A DNA stretch of 64,000 bases from Bog-375 sp049587755 (GCA_049587755.1 JBAVEN010000094.1:5525-69524), one strand, 5' to 3'. Positions 25,929-35,120 are shown, numbered from the stretch's first letter. Notes: generated by a model from the letters alone, not told the origin. A program made the numbers and translations.

Positions 25929-27902
25929 GTGCGAAACTCATTCCTCGGATTCGTCATTTTGAGCCTGCCCTGCCTGCTCGCCGCGCAGGCCGGATTCTGG
26001 GCCCCGGTTGTGCCGCCCCGCGCGCAGTACCGCATCGATGGCGCGTTCGATGCGGCGGGCCCGCGGCTGAAGGGCACCGAAACCATCGTTTTCCGGAACA
26101 GCACGCCGCGGGCGATGGCGCGGCTGGCGCTGGACTGGAGCATCGGGACGGGTAAGAGCGTGACGCTCACCGCGAACGGCAAGCCCGCGGCCCTGCTGCT
26201 TCCACCGGGAGCGAAAAGCGTCTCCGGCCCGCTGCTGCTTCAACTGCCGGAACCTCTGGCGCCGGGTGCGCCGCTCGATCTCCGGCTCGAGTTCATCAAT
26301 GACTACGGCCGCGAGTTCGACCCGGCGCACGGCGTTCTTCTCCAGGGCTGGTACCCGAAACTCTGGTGGGGCTTCGGAACTCTCGACGACTACACGGTGC
26401 GACTGAAGCCGCCGGAGGGCGCCGCGGTGGTGGCCAGCGGCGTCTGGAATCCGGCTTCGGGCCTGTGGACCGGCAGCGGCATTCGCGACTTCGCGGCCGG
26501 TATCTACAGCGCGCAGCGGTATACCATCGACCGCGCCCAGGCCGGGGACGTGCAGGTCACAGCCGTCTATACCGTGGCCGGCGCGAAGTGCGGAAGACTG
26601 GTGCTCAAAACCGCGGTGGATGCGATCACGTTCTATCGCGGCCGGTTCGGCTTCTATCCTCACAAATCGCTCACCCTGATTCCCGGCGGCGACTACCCGG
26701 CAGGCGGCTACCCCGCCGCCACCGCGCTGGTGGTGATTCACGGCGAAGAGCAGATGGAGAAGAAACCCGAAGCGCACTTCCGCTGGATTACGGCGCACGA
26801 AATCGGGCACATGTACTGGTCGCAGTACGTGCTCGCCGCAGGCGCGGACGATCTCAACTGGCTCATGATCGGCCTCGGAATCTTCGCCGACCGCGAGTAC
26901 CGCCGGGCGCGCGCGATCGCCGCGCCCATCGGCAATCTTCCGGCGAACTACATCGGCGGCATGAAAGACGGTATCGACACCACGCTGGATCTCACCGATG
27001 AGCAGCAGGAAGTGGTGGAGTGGGATTACAACAACATCGCCGAACACGGCAAAAGCAGCGCCATGATGGATGCGCTGGAATCGACCATCGGGGCAGCGGT
27101 GTTCGACCGCGCTTACCGGCGCATCCTGCGCGAGTTTCACGGACGCCGGCTGACAGTGCACGATTTCGAAAGAGTCTGCGAAGAGGAAAGCGGCGAGGAC
27201 CTGGGCTGGTTCTTCGAGAGCTGGACGCGCAGCAACCAGTACACCCGCTACCGCGCTGTGCGCCTCGAACCGACGCAGAGCGGCGGTGTCCGGCGCTCGC
27301 CGGTAGAAGTGATCTCGGAGGGTAGTCGCCCCCAGCGCGTGCCGGTGGTTGCAACGTTCGAGGACGGCTCCCGGCAGACGCTGCGTACGGACCGGCTGGC
27401 GGGCGACAGCGTGCTCACCTTCGAGAGCGAGTCGCCTCTCAAAGAGCTGAAGCTCGATCCGGGGAATACGCTATGGCTGCTCGACTTCGAACCGCCGCTT
27501 TCGGCGGCGGGAATGACGCGGAAAATCGCCGGGCTGGAGCTGACCGGCTCGGCCGAGGCCGCGCTGGCCTTGCTGCCGCGTGCCATTGAGCTGCGCCTCG
27601 CAACTTCGCGCCCCTGGCGCCGGCTCGGCCTGATGCTCTACGACGGCAAGCACTACCAGGAGGCGCTCGACTGTTTCCGGCGCGCCTACGATGCCACCAC
27701 GGACCAGGATTACCGGTTCCTGGCGCTGGTCTGGCAAGGCCAGTTGCTGGACCTGTTAAACAAACGCGCTGACGCAATCGCCGCATACCAGGCAGCGAAG
27801 GCCACGGGTTCGACGTACACCTTCCGCCACGACCAATACAGCCTGGCGATCGACCAGAAGTGGGTGGAGCAGCGGCTGGCAACGCCGTTTGAACGGAAGT
27901 AG
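25929..27902 (+). CDS. Secreted M1-aminopeptidase-like protein with an altered zinc site
   Basis: 657 residues with a signal peptide (MRNSFLGFVILSLPCLLAAQ). N-terminal beta domain to about residue 230, then a gluzincin domain with TAHEIGHMYW (H290, E291, H294). In M1 enzymes the third zinc ligand is the Glu of a W-L-x-E-G motif 24 residues after the first His. Here that position reads WLMIGLG with Ile at 314. Glu later in ADREY is shifted by nine residues. The C-terminal 120 residues are TPR-like (ALDCFRRAYDATTDQDY). It is either a non-catalytic M1 relative or uses a different ligand. Confidence 0.78.
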   Translation: MRNSFLGFVILSLPCLLAAQAGFWAPVVPPRAQYRIDGAFDAAGPRLKGTETIVFRNSTPRAMARLALDWSIGTGKSVTLTANGKPAALLLPPGAKSVSGPLLLQLPEPLAPGAPLDLRLEFINDYGREFDPAHGVLLQGWYPKLWWGFGTLDDYTVRLKPPEGAAVVASGVWNPASGLWTGSGIRDFAAGIYSAQRYTIDRAQAGDVQVTAVYTVAGAKCGRLVLKTAVDAITFYRGRFGFYPHKSLTLIPGGDYPAGGYPAATALVVIHGEEQMEKKPEAHFRWITAHEIGHMYWSQYVLAAGADDLNWLMIGLGIFADREYRRARAIAAPIGNLPANYIGGMKDGIDTTLDLTDEQQEVVEWDYNNIAEHGKSSAMMDALESTIGAAVFDRAYRRILREFHGRRLTVHDFERVCEEESGEDLGWFFESWTRSNQYTRYRAVRLEPTQSGGVRRSPVEVISEGSRPQRVPVVATFEDGSRQTLRTDRLAGDSVLTFESESPLKELKLDPGNTLWLLDFEPPLSAAGMTRKIAGLELTGSAEAALALLPRAIELRLATSRPWRRLGLMLYDGKHYQEALDCFRRAYDATTDQDYRFLALVWQGQLLDLLNKRADAIAAYQAAKATGSTYTFRHDQYSLAIDQKWVEQRLATPFERK

Positions 27903-28085
27903 AGGTGGATTTCTGCGGGGGCTGCTGTCGGTGGGAGGCGCCGGGCCTCGGCGCTCTCGCAAAGGAAGCTGGCCACACGGTTCCTCGCAGTGCCGGGACC
28001 TTACGGACACTCCCGGCGTGACGGCTAGTATTTCGCCCGTTGGGTCGCTTTGATTATCGGGTTCCCAGCAGTTCCAGCGAGTCCC

Positions 28086-29405
28086 TCATTCCACCGGGTA
28101 CCTATCCAGCACCCAATCGAGGGCCTCGGCGGGAGTGCGGAGGCGGCTTTCCAACTGTGCGTCTTCGACGGCCGAAAGGATCTCGCCGAAACGAGGGCCG
28201 GGGCGGTAGCCGGCAGCGATCAGGTCGGCTCCAGTGATCAGGGGGGCGGGCTTGATCTCTTCGGCGGTCATCTCTTCCCACTTGTGCTTGACGAAGTCGT
28301 AGGTTTCCAGGTGGCCGCTGCTGGCCAGGCAGTCCAGGCGGTGCAGTTCGAGATGTTCGTCGAAGCGGGCCAGGCGCATCAGGCGCTTGAGCGTGCTCTC
28401 TTTCATTCTGCCCACGTCTTTAAAGTGCATGTGATGGGCCACCAGCGACTCCACCTGCTCGATGTCATCGCGCGAGAATCGCAGCCGGGTGAGAATCGCG
28501 CGGGCCATCTCAACACCTTTCTCGACGTGCCCGTCGAAGCGGATGCGGTCCGCCACGCGGAAGACGGGCGGCTTGCCCACGTCGTGCAGCAGCGCGCCCA
28601 AGGCCAGCGTCGGCGTGGCGGGCCCAAGACTAGCGAGCAGCAGGCGGGTGTGCGTCCAGACGTCGCCTTCAGGGTGAAACTCGGGCGGCTGCGCGACGCC
28701 GTGCATGGCGGCCACTTCGGGTAGCAGCACGGCCAGCAGACCGCTTTCGTCCAGCAAGTCCAGGCCATGGGCGGCGCCGCCTTCGGTGAGGATGCGGACC
28801 AACTCGTCGCGCACGCGCTCGGCCGACACCCGCGCAACCAGGCCGGCATGGCGGCGCATGGCCTCAAAGGTGGCCGGTTCAATCGAGAATCCGAGCCGGG
28901 CGGCGAATCGCACGGCGCGCAACAGGCGGAGATGGTCCTCGCGGAGGCGGGCATCGGGATCGCCGATGGCCCGCACCAGCCGGCCGTCGAGATCGGCGCG
29001 GCCTTCAACATAATCCAGCACCTGCCCGGTCTCCGGGTCCATCATGAGGCCGTTGATGGTGAAGTCGCGGCGCAGCACGTCGGCCTTCGGGTCGGCTTCA
29101 AAGTGCACGGCGACGGGCCGGCGGCCGTCCTCATATTCGTGGTCGCTGCGAAAGGTGGCCACTTCCACTTGCGCGAAGGCGTCCCGCACCAGAACCACGC
29201 CGAAGTGCGCGCCCACAAGGCCGGATTGGGGGAACAGGTCCATGATGCGGTCCGGCCGCGCGTCGGTAGAGATGTCGAAATCCTTGGGGCGCGTCCCGCG
29301 CAGCAAATCGCGCACGCAGCCGCCGACCAGATAGGCCTGGTGGCCGGCAGAGCGCAGCCGTGCGATGACGCCGCGCGCCAGCGATTCCGCCTGCGATTGC
29401 GGCAT
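28086..29405 (-). CDS. cca: CCA tRNA nucleotidyltransferase / poly(A) polymerase family, with HD domain
   Basis: 439 residues. Class II nucleotidyltransferase head: YLVGGCVRDLLRG, PKDFDISTDA (catalytic D-x-D), RRDFTINGL, then the RNA-binding segment DPDARLREDHLRLLRAVRFAARLGF. A C-terminal HD domain follows (LGALLHDVGKP, VAHHMHF). It adds or repairs the tRNA 3'-CCA end; the HD domain adds phosphohydrolase activity in bacterial homologues. PcnB-type poly(A) polymerase cannot be excluded, but the HD domain favours the CCA-adding role. A GAGGGGG site precedes the ATG. Confidence 0.88.
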   Translation of the reverse strand: MPQSQAESLARGVIARLRSAGHQAYLVGGCVRDLLRGTRPKDFDISTDARPDRIMDLFPQSGLVGAHFGVVLVRDAFAQVEVATFRSDHEYEDGRRPVAVHFEADPKADVLRRDFTINGLMMDPETGQVLDYVEGRADLDGRLVRAIGDPDARLREDHLRLLRAVRFAARLGFSIEPATFEAMRRHAGLVARVSAERVRDELVRILTEGGAAHGLDLLDESGLLAVLLPEVAAMHGVAQPPEFHPEGDVWTHTRLLLASLGPATPTLALGALLHDVGKPPVFRVADRIRFDGHVEKGVEMARAILTRLRFSRDDIEQVESLVAHHMHFKDVGRMKESTLKRLMRLARFDEHLELHRLDCLASSGHLETYDFVKHKWEEMTAEEIKPAPLITGADLIAAGYRPGPRFGEILSAVEDAQLESRLRTPAEALDWVLDRYPVE

Positions 29406-29407
29406 TT

Positions 29408-29439
29408 AACCCCCTCACCACATACTAATATGTCGAGCC
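29408..29439. repeat. 32-base intergenic motif, copy 1
   Basis: Matches the copy at 31570-31601 over about 32 bases (consensus around CACCAYATRCTAATATGTYG), with short inverted arms ACATA/TATGT. It lies directly before the cca start codon, where in minus orientation it could also contain the -10 region (TTAGTATGT). Confidence 0.6.
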
Positions 29440-29499
29440 GAATCGTACTCGAGGCGCCGCAAGGCCGTATCACGGCGGCGGCCGCATCCCGCGGTAACG

Positions 29500-29520
29500 G
29501 CCGTGGACCAGGTCCACGGC
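29500..29520. promoter_or_regulatory. Perfect 10-base inverted repeat, possible operator
   Basis: GCCGTGGACC-A-GGTCCACGGC is perfectly symmetrical. It lies in the divergent spacer between cca (minus) and the gene starting at 29571. With a 1-base centre it fits a protein-binding dyad better than an RNA hairpin. No regulator gene is adjacent. Confidence 0.45.
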
Positions 29521-29570
29521 AGGGTGGCATCGCGCGGCGATGCGACCTGCCTGTGGTACGCTACGGCTGC

Positions 29571-30095
29571 ATGCAGGAAGCGAGAGGTGTGCCTCGACAG
29601 CGGTATTCCTCGATCAGAGCGTTCGCGATCTGCGCCTTCGTACTGTACGCCGCCGTAACGTTCACAGTGACGGTCAGGGCTATTCTGCGGGGGAGTTCCT
29701 TCGAGCAACTGGGACCGAACGAAACAACCGATTCTTTTCTGCAGGTCCTGGATGCGCCCCACCCCGGCTCGCTCGTCGAAGGCGGCTTGCGCAGATACGG
29801 CCCGCAGCAGCGTCTCTTGTTCGTCGGACCGGCTGGTGATTCTTCGACGTTACGGGTGTATTTCACGGTCGCGTATCTTGCCTACCCGCGGCCGGTCGCG
29901 GCCATCTTCTGCGGCGAACGCGGCAAAAGCCGCACCTCCACAATGGAAAAGCTGCCCCGTTCCACCGAAATTGCCGGGGTGATCTTTTTCGACACCGATC
30001 CCGGGCGCTGGGCGGCAGGCGGAACCCAAGTGACCTCCAGACTCTATATCGCACCTTATAGCGGCGCGGGCTCATGGGAATCTTTCTGTCGATAG
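29571..30095 (+). CDS. Membrane-anchored protein of unknown function
   Basis: 174 residues from the ATG at 29571; GTG 29553 is an alternative, and longer frames run antisense through cca. One membrane helix at about residues 14-36 (SIRAFAICAFVLYAAVTFTV), then a beta-rich extracytoplasmic domain without known motifs. It overlaps the next gene by 22 bases, so the two are probably translated together. It may be an accessory subunit of the membrane protein downstream. Confidence 0.6.
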   Translation: MQEARGVPRQRYSSIRAFAICAFVLYAAVTFTVTVRAILRGSSFEQLGPNETTDSFLQVLDAPHPGSLVEGGLRRYGPQQRLLFVGPAGDSSTLRVYFTVAYLAYPRPVAAIFCGERGKSRTSTMEKLPRSTEIAGVIFFDTDPGRWAAGGTQVTSRLYIAPYSGAGSWESFCR

Positions 30096-31495
30096 TCGCC
30101 CTTTCGATTGCCTTTGCTGGAGGCGTCGGCGTGGTCTTGCTGCTGCGCCCCCATCCTGCCCTCACTGACATCTGCGGTGTCTGCGGCACGGCGCTCATAT
30201 TAGGCGCGGGGCTGGTCTCCCTATCCTCTTTCTGCCTGGGGTTCCTGATTCAGGGCGCGCCGCTCCGTTGCGCGGTGGCCGCTGTTTGCCTGGGCGCGGC
30301 GGGCTGCGCGTGGAAGCGGCGCAACTGGGCGTTGCCAGCTATACCGAGACTCCTGTTCCGCGCTCCGCAGGCGATCGCGCTTGTGCTGGTCACCGCTCAA
30401 CTGAGTTTCGTCACCTGGCTTTCGTTGTATCGGCAAAGCCTGGGCTGGGACGGATTGTTCAACTGGGAATCCAAAGCCAGGGTCGCGTTTTTGAACGGCG
30501 GGGCTATCCCACTCCAGTACTACACCAGCAACCATGACTTCTTCCATCGCAGCTATCCGCCTCTGGTGCCCCTCCTCGAGGCGTGGATCTATGGCTTTCT
30601 GGGCCGCATGGATCAAAGCGTGATCAAGTTGATCGGCCCATATTTCTATCTGGCCGCCGCGCTGCTTCTGCTCTCCGCGGCAAACCGAACGAGTCAGTGG
30701 CGCTGGTCCGGGATCTTTGTACTCCTCCCCTTCCTGTTCGTGCCGGCGCTGGCGATGGGCCAGGGCAGCGCGTCTTCCGGCTATGCCGACTTTCCGCTCT
30801 CGGCGGTGTACGTGTGTGCGGTGGTGCACTGTGTCGAATACTGGCGAACCCGATCCGCGGCATCGGCGCGGCTGTTGGGTCTGAGCGCCGCCCTGCTACC
30901 TTTCACCAAGGCCGAGGGCATCGTCCCGCTCTTGTGCCTCGCAGCCGCCATTGCCCCCCTGGTTGCGACGGAGCGCAACTGGAAGCTGGGAGCTTGGGCC
31001 GTCCTTCCCGGGTCTGGGCTATGGCTCGGTTGGTCCGTATTCATGAGCAGCGTAGGAGCGCCGCGTGACCCTGATTTCGCAGGCTTCACACCCGCTGTCT
31101 TCGCATCGCACGTGAACCGCGCCTGGCCGCTGGTTCGTTGGACGTTGGAGGAATCAATTGCCTTAAGGCGCTGGAGCTTGCTGTGGCTGCTCGCTGCGGG
31201 CGCTCTATGTTATCTCTCCCTGCACAAAGTAAAGCTGCGGTGGTATCCCTGGGCCGCAATGGTTTGCCTGCCGCTGTTACTGTATCCGTGTGCCTATTTC
31301 TTCAGCGCGTGGAACCCGGTTGAGCCGCACGTAAAAATCTCGCTGCCGCGTCTGTTCGTTCACATCGCATCGGCTGCCGCGCTGATGGTCGGAATCGTCT
31401 TCGCGGAGGTGGTAGCGCCGGGGAACGGGTCGCCTTCCCTCAGTGAACCCGGCCCGCTCCTCAGCCCGGGACCGCCGGCGGAACAAGTGCAGTAA
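30074..31495 (+). CDS. Polytopic membrane protein, probable GT-C type glycosyltransferase
   Basis: 473 residues, about 11-12 membrane helices, no signal peptide. The loop after the third or fourth helix reads SLGWDGLFNWESKARV, then HRSYPPLVPLLEAWI. An Asp in the first long periplasmic loop and the YPP motif resemble GT39/GT83 enzymes. FTKAEGIVPLL recurs in the same family. No soluble catalytic domain is present. Together with the small overlapping upstream gene it may form an envelope-glycan unit (inference). Confidence 0.62.
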   Translation: MGIFLSIVALSIAFAGGVGVVLLLRPHPALTDICGVCGTALILGAGLVSLSSFCLGFLIQGAPLRCAVAAVCLGAAGCAWKRRNWALPAIPRLLFRAPQAIALVLVTAQLSFVTWLSLYRQSLGWDGLFNWESKARVAFLNGGAIPLQYYTSNHDFFHRSYPPLVPLLEAWIYGFLGRMDQSVIKLIGPYFYLAAALLLLSAANRTSQWRWSGIFVLLPFLFVPALAMGQGSASSGYADFPLSAVYVCAVVHCVEYWRTRSAASARLLGLSAALLPFTKAEGIVPLLCLAAAIAPLVATERNWKLGAWAVLPGSGLWLGWSVFMSSVGAPRDPDFAGFTPAVFASHVNRAWPLVRWTLEESIALRRWSLLWLLAAGALCYLSLHKVKLRWYPWAAMVCLPLLLYPCAYFFSAWNPVEPHVKISLPRLFVHIASAAALMVGIVFAEVVAPGNGSPSLSEPGPLLSPGPPAEQVQ

Positions 31496-31569
31496 GCGGC
31501 GGAGCGGATTCGCCCGGCGCGACGCGCGGTCCCGCCTCGCTTCGCCGGCGGGCATTGGGGAGAGTTTCG

Positions 31570-31601
31570 AACCCCGCACCATATGCTAATATGTTGAGGC
31601 C
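31570..31601. repeat. 32-base intergenic motif, copy 2
   Basis: Second copy of the motif at 29408-29439, sharing AACCCC, CACCA and CTAATATGT, with arms CATAT/ATATG. It sits 75 bases after the stop of the membrane protein gene and 144 bases before the APC transporter gene. The two copies therefore flank the 29571-31495 gene pair. Confidence 0.6.
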
Positions 31602-31745
31602 AACTCCACCCGGAGGCGGGGATATCAGTTTGGGGCGCAGTCCCACGTAAGGACAGATCGCTTTCCAGTTCCAACCCGTCAGCACCTCGCAGGCGCGTTC
31701 ACAATTCGCCAGAGTGCCCCTTGGGCGAGCGGGAGAAACCATTCA

Positions 31746-34001
31746 GTGACCAACCAGCAACGTCCGGCGGCGGTGAAAGTCGTGGTCGCCACCACCGTGA
31801 TGCTGTCCTTTATCTCGTTCTGGCGGGCGGCGGCGATCGTCTTGAGCGACCTGGCGAGCTCCGCCTATTACGTAGGCGGCATCGCCGAACACGCCATCGG
31901 CAAAGCAGCACCGTGGTTCATCCTGTCGATCATGCTGTTTTCCTACGCGGTGCGCGCCATCTATATCGAGAGCTGCTCGATGTTCGTGCGCGGCGGCGTG
32001 TACAAAGTGGTGCACGAGGCGATGGGCGGCACGCTCGCCAAGTTTTCGGTGTCGGCGCTGATGTTCGATTACGTGCTGACCGGCCCCATCAGCGCGGTGA
32101 GCGCTGGCCTGTACCTCGGCGGCCTGCTCAATGAAGTCGGTCAGAGGCTGGGCATCGCCGGCCTGCGCGTCAATCCGGAATACTTTGCGGCGGCTTTTGC
32201 GATGGTGGTGACGCTGTATTTCTGGCGCAAGAACATCATCGGCATTCACGAATCGAGCGAGAAGGCGCTGCGCATCATGCAGATCACCACCGTGATGGTG
32301 GTGATTCTGATCGTCTGGTGTATCGTCACCATCTTGAAGAACGGCTACCAACCCGTGCCGCTTCCCGTTCCCGCCAACATCAAATTCAGCCCCGAAGCGT
32401 TGGGCTGGTTGAAAGGGACGGTCGCACCATCGATTACGGCCATCGCCATCATGATCGGCCTGGGCCACTCGCTGCTCGCTATGAGCGGCGAGGAGAGCCT
32501 GGCGCAAGTGAACCGCGAGATCGCGTATCCCAAGCTGAAAAACCTGGAACGCGCGGGCTTCGTGATCTTCATCTACAGCATGCTGTTCACTTCGCTGGTT
32601 TCGTTTTTCGCGGTGATGATCATCCCGGACGCGCAACGCCAGCAGTTTCTGGACAACCTGATCGGTGGGCTTTCGATGTTCCTGGTGGGGCCGGTTTCGC
32701 TGCGCCTGCTGTTTCATGGCTTTGTGGTGCTGGTGGGAACGCTGATTCTCGCAGGGGCGGTGAACACGGCCATCATCGGCTCCAACGGCGTGCTGAATCG
32801 CGTGGCGGAAGACGGCGTGCTGCCCGACTGGTTCCGGCGTCCGCACAAGAAGTTCGGCACCACTTCACGCCTCATCAACGTGATCGTGGGGCTGCAACTC
32901 GTCACCATCCTGATCAGCCGCGGCGATGTCTACATGCTGGGCGAAGCTTACGCCTTCGGTGTGGTGTGGAGCTTCGCCATGAAGGCGCTCTCCGTGCTGG
33001 TGCTGCGCTACAAGCAGCCGGAAGGGCGCGAATGGAAAGTGCCGCTGAATTTCCACATCGGAAAGACGGAGATCCCCCTTGGCTTGGTGATGATCACGGT
33101 GGCGCTGTTCGCCCTGGCCATTATCAACGTGCTGACCAAGAAGGTGGCGACCATCTCCGGCGTGAGTTTCACCATCGCCTTCTTCATCGTCTTCGAGTTG
33201 TCCGACATCTACAACCGGAAGCGTAAGGCGGCGCACGGAGAGGAGATGGAGAAGTTCCTGCTGGACGCGCGCGACGATCTCACCGCAGGTACCGTCGGCG
33301 TGCGGCCGGGTAACGTGCTGGTGGCGGTGCGCAACCCCCACCGCCTGCAGCACCTGGCGCGTATCTTGCACAAGACCGACACGCGCAAGATGGATATCGT
33401 GGTGCTTTCGGTGCGCCAGGTCACCCAGGCGGCCTCAGGCGAGCACCCTCTCGACACCGGGCAGATTTTCTCGGAAGCCGAGACCAATGTGTTCAGCCAC
33501 GTGGTGACGCTGGCGGAAAAGGCCGGCAAGCACGTGGAACTGATGGTGGTGCCGGGCACGGACCCTTATGAGGCGGTGGTGCAGACGGCGGCGCGGCTGC
33601 GAAGCTCGCGGATCGTGATGGGGCTGTCGCCCAAGCTGACACCGCCTGAGCAAGGCGCGCTGGTGGGCAGCTATTGGGAACAGTTGCCGGAGCCGCGGCC
33701 GTCCCTCTCGCTCGAGATCGTGCTCGAAAACGAAAAGGACGTGGTGTTCTTTAATCTGGGACCGCACCCGCCGCGCCTCTGGCCCGAAGACGTCGCGCTG
33801 GCGCACAAGCTGTGGCTCGAGTTGTGCGGCATGGGTCCGGGATCGAGACTGCACCACCGCGACGTAATCGGCGTCGCGCTGCGGCGGATGAACGACGAGT
33901 TTCACTCCGAGCGTAAGGAAGAAGTGCTGGGCGACGTGCTGCGCGAACTGGGCAACGGCCACTCCGAGGAGTCCGGCGGAAACGGCGGCGGGCGGGAGTA
34001 A
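31746..34001 (+). CDS. APC-superfamily permease with long cytosolic C-terminal domain
   Basis: 751 residues starting at GTG 31746. Residues 1-490 give 12 membrane helices of the amino acid-polyamine-organocation type (AIVLSDLASSAYYVGGIAEHAIG, FDYVLTGPISAVSAGLYLGG, GEESLAQVNREI). Residues about 505-751 are soluble. Segments such as GNVLVAVRNPHRLQHLARIL and LMVVPGTDPYEAVVQTAARL with RSSRIVMGLS resemble a universal-stress-protein (alpha/beta nucleotide-binding) fold. It probably imports amino acids or a cation and senses state through the tail. Substrate unknown. Confidence 0.8.
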   Translation: MTNQQRPAAVKVVVATTVMLSFISFWRAAAIVLSDLASSAYYVGGIAEHAIGKAAPWFILSIMLFSYAVRAIYIESCSMFVRGGVYKVVHEAMGGTLAKFSVSALMFDYVLTGPISAVSAGLYLGGLLNEVGQRLGIAGLRVNPEYFAAAFAMVVTLYFWRKNIIGIHESSEKALRIMQITTVMVVILIVWCIVTILKNGYQPVPLPVPANIKFSPEALGWLKGTVAPSITAIAIMIGLGHSLLAMSGEESLAQVNREIAYPKLKNLERAGFVIFIYSMLFTSLVSFFAVMIIPDAQRQQFLDNLIGGLSMFLVGPVSLRLLFHGFVVLVGTLILAGAVNTAIIGSNGVLNRVAEDGVLPDWFRRPHKKFGTTSRLINVIVGLQLVTILISRGDVYMLGEAYAFGVVWSFAMKALSVLVLRYKQPEGREWKVPLNFHIGKTEIPLGLVMITVALFALAIINVLTKKVATISGVSFTIAFFIVFELSDIYNRKRKAAHGEEMEKFLLDARDDLTAGTVGVRPGNVLVAVRNPHRLQHLARILHKTDTRKMDIVVLSVRQVTQAASGEHPLDTGQIFSEAETNVFSHVVTLAEKAGKHVELMVVPGTDPYEAVVQTAARLRSSRIVMGLSPKLTPPEQGALVGSYWEQLPEPRPSLSLEIVLENEKDVVFFNLGPHPPRLWPEDVALAHKLWLELCGMGPGSRLHHRDVIGVALRRMNDEFHSERKEEVLGDVLRELGNGHSEESGGNGGGRE

Positions 34002-34160
34002 GGTCAGATCTCCCTGTCCCAAGGCGCTGTCTCTGCGCCGCATGAACAGTGTGGTCTGTCTCCGGCAACCACAGAGCCGCACTGCGAAGCGGCGGCGATG
34101 TTATCATCGCAAATCGGATACAGCCGGACGAGTCAAGGCGGCAGGAGCGAATCGACCAAC

Positions 34161-35060
34161 GTGTTAGGCGCAATTGAAGCGGGAGGCAGCAAATTCGTCT
34201 GCGGGATCGGCACCACGCCGGAGAATCTGATTACCACGCGGATTCCGACCACTACGCCGGCGGAGACGCTGGAGGCGGCGGTCGCGCTTTTCCGGCGGGA
34301 GGCGGGCCACAAGTTGAAGGCGGTGGGGATTGCTTCGTTCGGGCCGTTGGATCCACACCCCGGCTCTCCCACTTTCGGCCACATTACCTGCACTCCGAAA
34401 CTGGGCTGGCGCGGCATCGACGTGGCGGGCACGTTCCGCAAATGCTTGGGCGTGCCGGTAGGTTTCGATACCGACGTGAACGGGGCCGCGCTGGCGGAAG
34501 CGCGCTGGGGCGCGGCGAGAGGCCTTTCAGATTTCATTTACCTCACGGTGGGTACGGGCATTGGCGGCGGCGCGATGGTGAATGGAAAACTGCTGCACGG
34601 CCTGCTGCATCCGGAAATGGGCCACCTGCGAATTCCGCACGATCGCACGCGCGATCCGTACGCGGGCGATTGCCCGTTCCACGGCGATTGCCTGGAGGGC
34701 CTTGCGTCCGGGCCGGCGCTGCGCGCGCGGTGGAGCATGGCGCCGCGCGAGCTGCCGCCGGCGCACCCGGCTTGGGCGCTGGAAGCGGAGTACCTGGCGC
34801 TCGGTCTGCACAACCTGGTGTGCACCCTTTCGCCGCGGCGCATCGTGATCGGCGGCGGTGTGTTGCAGCAACCCTGCCTCCTGCCGATGGTGCGTGCGGA
34901 ATTGGCGCGGCTGCTGGGCGGGTACATCGAAGCGGCGGAGATCATCGAGGAGATGGAGAGCTTCGTCGTACTTCCCCAGCTCGGCGACCGCGCAGGCGTG
35001 CTGGGGGCGCTGGTGCTGGCAGAAGAAGCGGCACGGAACCTTTCGGCGCCTGATTCGTGA
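34161..35060 (+). CDS. ROK-family sugar kinase (fructokinase-like)
   Basis: 299 residues from GTG 34161, which gives the family start LGAIEAGGSKFVCGIG (phosphate-binding loop). The spacing to GGAG is rather long (13 bases), and ATG-like starts further up have no SD. ROK signature: GVPVGFDTDVNGAALAEARWGAA; the catalytic Asp in this segment; TVGTGIGGGAMVNG; then the zinc motif with H in RIPHDRTRD and CPFHGDCLEGLASGPAL. Closest to ScrK-type fructokinases. It is followed 60 bases later by a PfkB kinase on the same strand. Confidence 0.87.
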   Translation: MLGAIEAGGSKFVCGIGTTPENLITTRIPTTTPAETLEAAVALFRREAGHKLKAVGIASFGPLDPHPGSPTFGHITCTPKLGWRGIDVAGTFRKCLGVPVGFDTDVNGAALAEARWGAARGLSDFIYLTVGTGIGGGAMVNGKLLHGLLHPEMGHLRIPHDRTRDPYAGDCPFHGDCLEGLASGPALRARWSMAPRELPPAHPAWALEAEYLALGLHNLVCTLSPRRIVIGGGVLQQPCLLPMVRAELARLLGGYIEAAEIIEEMESFVVLPQLGDRAGVLGALVLAEEAARNLSAPDS

Positions 35061-35120
35061 GTTAGGCGCACGATAAGCAATTCGCTCTCCGCGGCTTGTT
35101 ATCCTACGATTCGGTGCGCG

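Noticed and set aside
31496..31745. Possible riboswitch in front of the APC transporter gene
   Set aside because: I could not match any known riboswitch consensus; only the 32-base motif is recognisable.
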